Part shown: piece after piece, positions 1 through 5,462 of the stretch
Layout: each line of letters starts with the position of its first letter
Numbering within the stretch: the stretch's first letter is position 1
From: JAGVVZ01 sp964372465
Lineage (GTDB): Archaea; Aenigmatarchaeota; Aenigmatarchaeia; CG10238-14
DNA: 6,994 bases
Direction: 5' to 3'
NCBI GenBank assembly: GCA_964372465.1
Contig: CAYJRA010000028.1
Span: 1 to 6,994, forward strand
Translations under genes and position numbers: made by a program
Notes under the pieces: generated by a model
Database searches by the model: none
The model's input: the letters and a program-made list of their open reading frames with translations, nothing else
What the model was told of the DNA's origin: nothing

Positions 1-25
1 CAAACCCTGTCATCATCTCTACCAT
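1..25 (-). CDS. Start of a gene running off the left edge, product unknown
   Basis: On the minus strand an ATG at 25 opens a frame reading MVEMMTGF before the window ends. A purine-rich Shine-Dalgarno-like GAGGG (complement of 31-35) lies five bases upstream of this ATG, which is why I take it as a start. The gene follows the tandem ATP-cone gene on the same strand after about 31 bases, so it may belong to the same transcript. Eight residues are too few to assign a family. An ATP-cone gene upstream makes a ribonucleotide-metabolism gene conceivable, but that is only inference. Confidence 0.4.
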
Positions 26-30
26 ATTTT

Positions 31-57
31 CCCTCTGTTAACTACAACTATTTAAAT
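31..57 (-). promoter_or_regulatory. Ribosome-binding site and weak TATA-like box before the left-edge gene
   Basis: GAGGG at 31-35 (minus) sits five bases before the ATG at 25. An ATTTAAATA element at 49-57 lies about 28 bases before the same ATG and overlaps the stop codon of the preceding gene. A TATA box at that distance would give a leaderless transcript, which would not need the Shine-Dalgarno site, so probably only one of the two signals is real. The ribosome-binding site is the better supported. Confidence 0.25.
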
Positions 58-626
58 TACATGTATCTGTACAAAAGATAAGCACGTGCAACTTTAGGTA
101 GTTTTCGCCTCACTAAAACATGCTCAACTGTCTCTTTTATATTTTCAACAGGAACCGTTTTCCCTGCAAATTTTTTATTCAGGATGTTAACAACCTCTTT
201 TGTTATATCTTCGCACTTCTTTCCGTCGTCGACCCCAGCCTGAGAAAAAGCTTTTCTTATAGACTTGAATATATTGTGCATCTTAAAATTTACTACTCTT
301 CCGTCTCTCTTCATTACATTTTTAATCTTCAGGCCTTTGATGTGTAAAAAGACCAAATTGTAAGCTTTTATCACATCAGACATTTTATTTCGCTTCAAAA
401 CCCTAATAACTAACTTTCTTATTTGATGTACATCAATTGTTTTTTTTCTGAATTTACCAAGCTCTAAATAAACTTTGTTGGTAAGGATGTTTGCGGGTTT
501 TTTATCTCATTTTCCTGCATGTCTTAAAGTCTTTGTTATAGATGTCTCTATCTTTTTTCTTTGAAACTTTTCCATGGTCCCGTCTTTTTTCTTGACGAAC
601 TTTGGTAACCTATTTTTTAAATACAT
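57..626 (-). pseudogene. Tandem (double) ATP-cone protein interrupted by an in-frame TGA
   Basis: Read from ATG 626 to TAA 57-59 this frame gives 189 codons holding two consecutive ATP-cone domains, with one TGA at codon 40 (507-509). Cone 1 spans about residues 10-97: VKKKDG at 11-16, F21, KKIETSI at 24-30, and VIKAYN near the end. Cone 2 spans about 101-187: VMKRDG at 104-109, F114, and VARAYLLYR near the end. ATP-cones bind ATP or dATP and regulate ribonucleotide reductases, usually at the N terminus of the enzyme or in the repressor NrdR. Here neither a catalytic domain nor a zinc ribbon follows; the protein ends at the last cone helix. The start overlaps the ccdA-like stop by 17 bases and has GGGGGTAG nine bases upstream. 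TGA terminates three neighbouring genes, so it is a stop here. Either the gene is broken, the base is an error, or translation restarts at ATG 314 to yield a complete single cone of 85 residues. Both cones look otherwise well preserved, which suggests a recent lesion or a sequence error. Confidence 0.75.
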
Positions 627-1485
627 ATTTTACTACCCCCATAAGCGCAATTATAGCCAAACTGGCTGAAACCAAAGGAACAAGAAGGAAACCTGCGACC
701 GCGGTTATTATCCAAATTCCTATGGCTAAAAGGGCTAAGCCTATATAGAGCCTCATTTGTCCCCGGTGTTTTACTCTCCATTTTTCTATCCTTTTCATCC
801 CCAGACCTGAGTATGCCAAATAAATTATAACTAACAACGGAACGACAAATACCAGGTTGTAAAGCAACAAAAGAGGCAAGGCGGTTATATAACCGAAACC
901 GCTTTGGGACATTAAAGTGAGCAAAGCCAAATAAGGAGCGCCTGTGCATGGGAGTTCTATGAGCGTAATGATAACGCCGAAGCTGAATGCCGCCCACATG
1001 CTAGCAGATGTGCCTGAAGCCTTTCGCTCCACAAAATTCACAAATCGCGCAGGTATGCCAAGAGAATACCATCTACCATACCAGAAAAAATCCTTAATTT
1101 CGAGAAAAGCGACGAAAATAAGAACAGACCCCACGAAAAAATAAAGCATCTGGCTTACAAACACAATTTCCCTGATGGTATTAAAAATACCCAGTAGCGT
1201 AAGACCGCCAATGATGTAAGTTAAATAAACGCCAGCTGTATAGGCCGATCCGTTAATCAGAATAGCTCTTTTATTGCCTGTCTTCAGCAAGATTGTCAAC
1301 AACAGTATCAAAACGCCTATTACACAGGGGTTGATGGAATCCAAAAGTGCCAGACCAACTATGATGGGAATTGCTAATGTAGGTGCCTGAAAGTCTTCTA
1401 TTGAAGGTATAGGTTGCGCAAATGCAATGCCAGCTACAAATAAAAGTGATATTAAAAATGGGAGAGATTTAGATGCCGTCATCAT
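610..1485 (-). CDS. CcdA/DsbD-family membrane thiol-electron transporter
   Basis: This 291-residue polytopic membrane protein fits the DsbD transmembrane / CcdA family, which moves reducing electrons across the membrane from cytoplasmic thioredoxin to extracytoplasmic thiol proteins. Residues 1-23 look like a signal sequence or first membrane segment ending AFA, followed by hydrophobic segments at roughly 35-70, 80-103, 108-130, 163-192, 200-227, 245-269 and 270-288. The two family-defining cysteines are visible: C54 in DSINPCVIG and C180 in IELPCTGAPY, each followed or preceded by the usual Pro. They are expected to form the redox pair within the membrane. The family usually needs a CxxC thioredoxin-like partner outside the cell; none is encoded in this window, so the neighbouring Cys-containing His-rich protein is a possible partner (inference). 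The ATG shares a four-base ATGA overlap with the stop of the upstream gene, a sign of translational coupling; AGGT lies a few bases upstream. Confidence 0.88.
   Translation of the reverse strand: MMTASKSLPFLISLLFVAGIAFAQPIPSIEDFQAPTLAIPIIVGLALLDSINPCVIGVLILLLTILLKTGNKRAILINGSAYTAGVYLTYIIGGLTLLGIFNTIREIVFVSQMLYFFVGSVLIFVAFLEIKDFFWYGRWYSLGIPARFVNFVERKASGTSASMWAAFSFGVIITLIELPCTGAPYLALLTLMSQSGFGYITALPLLLLYNLVFVVPLLVIIYLAYSGLGMKRIEKWRVKHRGQMRLYIGLALLAIGIWIITAVAGFLLVPLVSASLAIIALMGVVKYVFKK
633..640 (-). promoter_or_regulatory. Ribosome-binding site that fixes the ATP-cone start
   Basis: On the minus strand GGGGGTAG precedes ATG 626, with nine bases between the G run and the ATG. It lies inside the end of the ccdA-like coding sequence. 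It supports starting the ATP-cone gene at 626 rather than at internal codons such as ATG 575, TTG 398, ATG 383 or ATG 314. Confidence 0.4.
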
Positions 1486-2549
1486 CCTCTACCTAGTGTT
1501 GGAAATTTTATTGGTTGAGTTGCAAGTTGGGCTTCTATTTCATTCACGGCTCTGCTATCAAAAACCAACAAAATAACATCTCTATCTTCCCACACGTAAT
1601 TTCTGAATTGATTGTTTTGCTTGCCGTCAACAAACATTTTTAACGTTCCTATGCCACCGTCTGGACAAACACCACCATTTTCCTTGCCCATTATTCTGTC
1701 GGAGTCAAAGATTATGTCTATCGCATCAAAAAATGCCCCAAGAGTAAGCGGGGTTGCATCAAGAATTCGTTGGTTAGCTTTGTCATAAGGCAGTCTATCA
1801 TGCCAATGGATAACATTTTTTTCTTCGTGTGTATGCGGCCCGTCCAAAGGACCTTTTTCTATCGGAAGTCTTACATCATCACCACAAATTATTGTAGGCA
1901 CATAAGCATGAACATGTGCCTGCCAGATGCAATTGTCTTCAGTCGGACAGACAATCACCCCTTTTTGTACAGCTCCTGTTGTAAAAGCCGCATAAAGTGA
2001 ATAAACAAGCCCTAAAGCTGCAACAACTATCAAACTTAAAATTAAATTTCTTTTCATTTTTTTCTTTTTCCCCTTAAGACCGAAAAACCAAATTAGTGCT
2101 AAGATTGCTGCAGCGGCAACTAAAAAGTATAGTTCAACTTCGGGGACCATGCCCGCTACATCTACATCTGCTGTCTTCCTGATTTTTTCCCCTTCGTAAG
2201 CAAATTCTACATGTATTTCATGCTGCCCAGAATTTACGAACTTGTAAAAAACAAAATAATGCCCCGGTTCTCTTTCACGAGTTTCTAGACTTTCGCTCAA
2301 GCCAATATCGTGCTTGTCCACAGTAAAAATAACTTCCAAGTTAGTTACCGGTTCGCCTTCTTTTGTTATGTGAGCTTCAAGCGGAACTTTGTCATTTTGA
2401 ATGACTTGAGTAGAAGTTAGCTCGATTGCAAATCCTCCAGCTGCTTCAACTTCCTCACCAGGGTTGTGCGCTGTTGCTAAAGGAGTGCTTAGAAAGAATA
2501 TCAGAACTGTGAATAAGGATGTTCCCCCCTTAACAATATTTGCAGACAT
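1482..2549 (-). CDS. Double-domain His/Cys-rich membrane protein, probable metal handling
   Basis: I start this 355-residue protein at ATG 2549 because it opens directly on a signal peptide (hydrophobic core about 11-24, TPLATA before a cut leaving mature HNPGEE); the longer frame back to 2591 begins with TTG and adds a basic stretch lying within the upstream gene. Residues 30-132 form a beta-rich domain resembling YtkA/CopC-like or other Ig-like envelope domains. A membrane segment at 139-158, a short basic loop (KGKKKKMKR) and a second segment at 169-189 make a hairpin. The outer C-terminal domain (195-335) has HVH at 212-214, HTH at 239-241, HWH at 248-250 and Cys at 201, 207, 222 and 295. 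That His/Cys spacing suggests metal binding. The C-terminal half recalls His-rich envelope proteins of unknown function that I associate with archaea and actinobacteria, but I cannot confirm it. It overlaps the TRASH-like gene by 20 bases and ccdA by four. The Met at residue 165 (2057) begins what looks like a second protein with its own membrane anchor, so this may be a fusion of two genes. Confidence 0.72.
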   Translation of the reverse strand: MSANIVKGGTSLFTVLIFFLSTPLATAHNPGEEVEAAGGFAIELTSTQVIQNDKVPLEAHITKEGEPVTNLEVIFTVDKHDIGLSESLETREREPGHYFVFYKFVNSGQHEIHVEFAYEGEKIRKTADVDVAGMVPEVELYFLVAAAAILALIWFFGLKGKKKKMKRNLILSLIVVAALGLVYSLYAAFTTGAVQKGVIVCPTEDNCIWQAHVHAYVPTIICGDDVRLPIEKGPLDGPHTHEEKNVIHWHDRLPYDKANQRILDATPLTLGAFFDAIDIIFDSDRIMGKENGGVCPDGGIGTLKMFVDGKQNNQFRNYVWEDRDVILLVFDSRAVNEIEAQLATQPIKFPTLGRG

Positions 2550-2715
2550 TTGATTTTTTCTCTTTCCCTTTGTGCTTTTTGTAATGGCCAACGCATTCTT
2601 GGCAGCAGAAGATTCTTTTATGCATGTGAACTTCCTTTCCAGGATGCAGTACTTTACTACACTCGTAGCACTTTTCCAGCTTTGTTTCTTTCCACGAGAG
2701 AACTTTTTTAACCAT
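2530..2715 (-). CDS. Small TRASH/YHS-like Cys-rich metal-binding protein
   Basis: This 61-residue basic protein carries seven cysteines: C16 and C19 (CYEC), C37, C38 and C41 (FCCQEC), and a terminal pair C58 and C61 (CKYC), with His at 24, 30, 32, 44 and 48. CxxC, then a short beta hairpin, then FC-x-x-C followed by a helix is the pattern of TRASH/YHS-like treble-clef domains, which bind zinc or copper and often act in metal sensing or delivery. There is no signal peptide or membrane segment, so it should be cytoplasmic. It is the first gene of the minus-strand cluster and overlaps the His-rich membrane protein gene. The ATG at 2715 has no clear Shine-Dalgarno site but a TATA-like box about 29 bases upstream, as expected for a leaderless transcript. 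A general zinc-ribbon adaptor is an alternative reading. Confidence 0.68.
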   Translation of the reverse strand: MVKKVLSWKETKLEKCYECSKVLHPGKEVHMHKRIFCCQECVGHYKKHKGKEKKSNVCKYC

Positions 2716-2736
2716 TAAATAATAATTGTGGATTTT

Positions 2737-2750
2737 GTTTTAAATAAATT
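2737..2750 (-). promoter_or_regulatory. TATA-like promoter for the minus-strand metal/thiol operon
   Basis: On the minus strand AATTTATTTAAAAC centres about 29 bases upstream of ATG 2715. That distance would place transcription start at or near the start codon, the usual archaeal leaderless arrangement. No Shine-Dalgarno site is seen before the ATG, which fits. One promoter here could serve all four overlapping genes downstream. Confidence 0.45.
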
Positions 2751-2840
2751 ACTGACGAAAGTTTGAGTACGACATTGGACAAAAGAATGATTTTGAAAGG
2801 GCCTGAGAAAGTTGTAGTTTATGTGACATTGAACATATCG

Positions 2841-2853
2841 CTTAAAATATTAA
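2841..2853 (+). promoter_or_regulatory. TATA-like promoter for the 508-residue membrane protein
   Basis: CTTAAAATATTAA centres about 28 bases upstream of ATG 2875, again a leaderless-type spacing. Together with the opposing box at 2737-2750 it makes this 159-base gap a divergent promoter region. Nothing else convincing is seen in the gap, apart from a weak 23-codon open frame at 2787-2858. Confidence 0.42.
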
Positions 2854-2874
2854 AGTGAGTGGATATAATAATTT

Positions 2875-4401
2875 ATGGTGAAACGGAAGGGATGGCCGAA
2901 GCCTAGAATAAAAATCAACATAATTAGGGCACTGCCGTTGCTTGTTCTGTTCGGTCTTATCTGGTATTTCAGGCCATGGTCTCATGAAGCTTTCATGATG
3001 CTTTACACAAATCCTGTAATCTTGCAGGTCATTGTCGCTTGGTTTATATTGCATAAGCTTTTCTTTAGAGCCAAGAAAAAACCGCCGGTTATGGTGGAAG
3101 GAGAACTAGTATATGGCCTAGCGCCCGCAATGAAATTCTTAACGTCTGTGACTATACTCGCAGTTCTAATTTTCGGTGCATTGGCACTCACTGTTTTAAT
3201 GCCGCAATTGCATCTGGTAGACGAGCTGGAGTACAATAAAGTTGACAAACTGCCGGAAACTAAGGAGAACATCAGGCTCATGCCCTTTGAAGTCGCCTAT
3301 AGATACAGCAGAGACTCTCTTCAATTAAGCCAGTATAGACTAGGGACAGAAAACATAGCGCTTGTCGACGGCTCCATGGCTTGGATGTTTCCGTTGGTAC
3401 CTGATGGCACATTTATCCAGTTTACGTTGAAGAACAAAGGCGTGGTCTATGTGGATGCTACAACGCAGGGAAGAAATTCTCAACTAGTGCAAAAGGATCT
3501 TCAGATAGGTGAAGGCATGCACGTTACCGACAATCTATGGTGGAACTTGTACAAGAAGAAATACCGTGTTGACTTGGATGACCCGTATTATCTTACTTAC
3601 AATGGCGATGTTTATACTGTAGTTTCGGCGATATCCTATTCTTTCCTCAATTACTTTGGACTGCTGTACACGGTTCCTAGGTTTGAAGGCGTGTTTCTGG
3701 TAAATTCTACCGGCAACATAGACTTCTTGACGCCTGAACAGGCAAAAACCAATGCTGTACTTTTCGGAAACAGAATATTCCCGGAGAATCTGGCAAGATA
3801 TTATGCTGAAGTTTACAAATACCATAAAGGCGTGGTTAACAGGTTTGTGATACATGAAGACCAGATAGAGATCAGGGATGTCCCGACATTTGTGAAAGCG
3901 AATATGCAACCATACTTGATGGACACTGAAGACGGATTGAAGTGGTTCGTATCAGCAGAACCTCAAGGCGAGAGCCGTGGTATTTTCAAGATATTTCTCA
4001 TAGATGCGCTGACTGGAGACATAAATCTTTTTGAACTGCCTATAGAAGAGACCCTGACCGGGCCTGTCAAAGCCACGGATTTCGTGAGAAGGGATAACCC
4101 ATTAGTCGACTGGACAAGGTTTAAGATTGTAGAGCCTTTGCCGTTTATCACCGACAGTGTCCTGTATTGGAAGGTTGTCGTGATTCCGACCGATGCTGCC
4201 GGCATAGCGTATCAGGCGTTCGTCAATAGCAAGTCAAACGATGTGGTGAGTGCTCATACTGACGGGGATGTGGCTGCATTTATACAAAGCGGGATTGTTG
4301 TGGAAGAGCCGGCGGTTGAAGAAGGCAAAGGGGACACGATACAAGAAATTAAGAAAAAGTTGAAAGAGCTGGAAGAGTTGGTTAAAAGCCTTGAACAATA
4401 G
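2875..4401 (+). CDS. Cysteine-free membrane-anchored protein of unknown function
   Basis: I do not recognise this 508-residue protein. It has a basic N terminus (VKRKGWPKPRIK), then membrane segments at about 14-31, 46-64 and 87-109, with a basic KKK loop at 67-69. A large probably extracytoplasmic part of about 370 residues follows, rich in Tyr and beta-forming stretches. It contains repeated short units of the type FLVNSTGNID (274-283), IFLIDALTGDINLF (373-386) and YWKVVVIPTD (431-440). These resemble the strand-plus-TG turn seen in PepSY-type domains, but the match is weak. The last 23 residues (KKKLKELEELVKSLEQ at the end) are a short charged coiled coil after a Glu-rich linker, likely for self-association or partner binding. 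There is no cysteine in the whole protein. It has no obvious catalytic motif. It probably shares a transcript with the MIP18-like gene nine bases downstream. The ATG is chosen from its position after the TATA-like box. Confidence 0.8.
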   Translation: MVKRKGWPKPRIKINIIRALPLLVLFGLIWYFRPWSHEAFMMLYTNPVILQVIVAWFILHKLFFRAKKKPPVMVEGELVYGLAPAMKFLTSVTILAVLIFGALALTVLMPQLHLVDELEYNKVDKLPETKENIRLMPFEVAYRYSRDSLQLSQYRLGTENIALVDGSMAWMFPLVPDGTFIQFTLKNKGVVYVDATTQGRNSQLVQKDLQIGEGMHVTDNLWWNLYKKKYRVDLDDPYYLTYNGDVYTVVSAISYSFLNYFGLLYTVPRFEGVFLVNSTGNIDFLTPEQAKTNAVLFGNRIFPENLARYYAEVYKYHKGVVNRFVIHEDQIEIRDVPTFVKANMQPYLMDTEDGLKWFVSAEPQGESRGIFKIFLIDALTGDINLFELPIEETLTGPVKATDFVRRDNPLVDWTRFKIVEPLPFITDSVLYWKVVVIPTDAAGIAYQAFVNSKSNDVVSAHTDGDVAAFIQSGIVVEEPAVEEGKGDTIQEIKKKLKELEELVKSLEQ

Positions 4402-4410
4402 TAAGATTGT

Positions 4411-4668
4411 ATGCCGCTTGGTAGGAAAACTATCCTGAAGAAACTGGAGAAAGTAATGGATCCTGAGTTAGGCGTGCCAATAACAGAAATGGAGCTGGTG
4501 GATAAGATAGAAATAAAAGACGGTGAAGTTACTGTGGATTTTCACCTGACTGCTCCTTACTGCCCGCCGATGCTTGCGCTGAAGTATGAAAAAGGTAAAG
4601 AGAATGTGATGTTGAACATGACTGGACATTATCTATCTACTGAGTTAAACAAAGAAGTCAACAAATGA
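4411..4668 (+). CDS. MIP18/DUF59-family protein with shortened middle
   Basis: This 85-residue protein fits the MIP18 (DUF59, FeS-assembly P) family, whose members help iron-sulfur cluster assembly or transfer. Residues 8-25 (ILKKLEKVMDPELGVPIT) carry the DPELGV motif, residues 27-46 the following strands, and PYCPP (49-53) the conserved Cys-Pro with C51 as candidate ligand. The C terminus (MTGHYLSTELNKEVNK, 70-85) matches archaeal members. Between C51 and the NVMLNM strand there are only about 14 residues, roughly ten fewer than usual, so most of the helix after CP seems missing; the protein may be impaired or a compact variant. It starts nine bases after the membrane-protein stop and ends at a TGA. 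No other iron-sulfur assembly gene is near. Confidence 0.82.
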   Translation: MPLGRKTILKKLEKVMDPELGVPITEMELVDKIEIKDGEVTVDFHLTAPYCPPMLALKYEKGKENVMLNMTGHYLSTELNKEVNK

Positions 4669-4680
4669 TTTTTAAATAGG
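4669..4680 (+). promoter_or_regulatory. TATA-like box / T-tract after the MIP18-like gene
   Basis: TTTTTAAATAGG begins one base after the MIP18-like stop. The T5 run could end that transcript, as oligo-T tracts do in archaea, and the TTTAAATA core could act as a TATA box for the small open region that starts about 35 bases further on. Confidence 0.3.
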
Positions 4681-4708
4681 TTGTGTTGCATTAGATTATT
4701 ACGTCGAG

Positions 4709-4929
4709 ATGCAAGATACAGTTTTACACAGATAGAACAAACGGGTCGGGATTGTACGGATATGGCGTCCGGGAAACCACAGGAACCGTCGTAGAATCTG
4801 ATAGCGGATTAACTAGAAATGAACTTTTAAGAGTAGCGAGAAGGTACAATATTTTAACCGTTATCGTTTAAATTCACAGGCATTCCCCATGGCTTACAGG
4901 ATGAACTCATGAGACGGCTAAGGCGTTAA
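4709..4929 (+). pseudogene. Small frameshifted gene, weakly RNase H-like
   Basis: No intact frame with a normal start exists here, but two frames carry protein-like sequence. From 4710 to the TAA at 4869-4871 one frame reads CKIQFYTDRTNG..., then YGYGVRE, VVESDSG and RNELLRVARRYN. A second frame continues to a TAA at 4927-4929 with TGIPHGLQDELMRRLRR. If one base were removed just after the ATG at 4709, and one near 4866-4870, a single protein of about 72 residues would begin MKIQFYTDRT. The order YTD, glycine-rich turn with GYGV, then NELL recalls the first two catalytic acidic positions of RNase HI, but the family's later half is absent and the match is weak. The stretch is visibly less AT-rich than the gap that follows it, so a structured RNA is the main alternative. 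It could be a decayed gene or one damaged by sequence errors. Confidence 0.4.
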
Positions 4930-4940
4930 TTAAAACAAAC

Positions 4941-4962
4941 GATTTATATCTAAAAATAAATC
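4941..4962. repeat. Small AT-rich inverted repeat
   Basis: GATTTAT (4941-4947) and ATAAATC (4956-4962) are perfect inverted copies separated by eight bases. It lies between the small plus-strand open region and the slipin end, where converging transcripts would stop. In such AT-rich sequence it could be chance. Confidence 0.25.
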
Positions 4963-5000
4963 AAATAGACTAGTAAATCGGCTGATGATAAAAATATTCC

Positions 5001-5022
5001 ATAAACTATAAAATTAGTTTAT
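5001..5022 (-). terminator. Inverted repeat over the slipin stop codon, possible terminator
   Basis: ATAAACTA (5001-5008) and TAGTTTAT (5015-5022) are a perfect 8-base inverted repeat with a 6-base loop. The slipin stop codon (5019-5021) is inside the stem. On the minus strand a T-rich stretch follows shortly after the hairpin. This could mark the 3' end of the NfeD-slipin transcript. The stem is almost all A/T, so it would be weak. Confidence 0.35.
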
Positions 5023-5430
5023 TCCTCTCCCTCTTCAAGTTCTGGTTCTTCCATCACTTCTTTCTTGACAGTTTTATCAGACTTTTTCTCGGATTTCTTA
5101 TCAGACATTTGAACAGCTCTTGTAAGACCGGCAATANNNNNNNNNNNNNNNNNNNNNNNNNNNNNNNNNNNNNNNNNNNNNNNNNNNNNNNNNNNNNNNN
5201 NNNNNNNNNNNNNNNNNNNNNNNNNNNNNNNNNNNNACTTTTATCATCGAATCGATTAACGGAATAATGAAAAATATTCCAGGGCCCCTAACCCCAACAA
5301 ATCTGCCCAGTCTAAATAGAACAGATCTTTCATATTCTCTAATAATTTTTATGGCCGAACTTAGTATGACCAGGAAGAATACTATGCCTGGAATTGTGTA
5401 AAATAAGCTTGGAATAACCATTATTACCAT
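5019..5430 (-). CDS. Slipin (stomatin/SPFH family), centre lost in assembly gap
   Basis: The N-terminal 65 residues begin with a hydrophobic hairpin-like membrane segment (about 4-28), followed by IIREYERSVLFRLGRFVG and GPGIFFIIPLIDSMIKV, the signature start of prokaryotic slipins. The C-terminal 38 residues (IAGLTRAVQMSDKK onward) lie left of the N run and end in a charged tail rich in Lys then Glu (ELEEGEE). The two parts are in different frames relative to the 100 Ns, which shows the gap length is a placeholder. Compared with usual slipins of about 250-270 residues plus this tail, roughly 170-185 residues are missing. Slipins form oligomeric membrane scaffolds and pair with NfeD proteases; the protease gene lies 32 bases upstream. 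I prefer ATG 5430; GTG 5442 and ATG 5421 are alternatives. Confidence 0.82.
5137..5236. other. Scaffold gap of exactly 100 Ns
   Basis: One hundred unknown bases, a conventional placeholder for a gap of unestimated length. It falls inside the slipin gene. Keeping one reading frame across it would require a true length divisible by three, which 100 is not; family length suggests about 510-560 bases. The slipin halves on either side support the join being correct. Confidence 0.95.
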
Positions 5431-5462
5431 TTTATCGCACACTTATATATTCTTTTGCAATT

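Noticed and set aside
57..398. A 113-residue protein starting at TTG 398 as the complete ATP-cone gene
   Set aside because: The same frame continues upstream through the rest of a first ATP-cone to ATG 626 with only one TGA, so TTG 398 lies in the middle of cone 1 and is unlikely to be a true start.
617..997. Long minus-strand frame inside the ccdA-like gene, and similar opposite-strand frames in the 508-residue, NfeD and His-rich genes
   Set aside because: They are shadows of well-supported genes: no family motifs, no start signals and complete overlap.
2550..2591. Longer N terminus of the His-rich protein from TTG 2591
   Set aside because: It would add 14 basic residues before a good signal peptide, use a TTG start and lie within the TRASH-like gene; ATG 2549 is better.
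2787..2858. Open frame of 23 codons (MILKGPEKVVVYV...) in the divergent promoter gap
   Set aside because: It is short, overlaps the TATA-like box of the downstream gene and has no ribosome-binding site; probably chance.
4681..4794. TTG-started frame of 37 codons over the small frameshifted region
   Set aside because: Its composition looks unlike a protein and it competes with a frame that has a clearer strand-helix pattern.
4980..5000. GCTGATGATA as a box C of a C/D guide RNA
   Set aside because: No matching box D or C'/D' boxes are found at a suitable distance.
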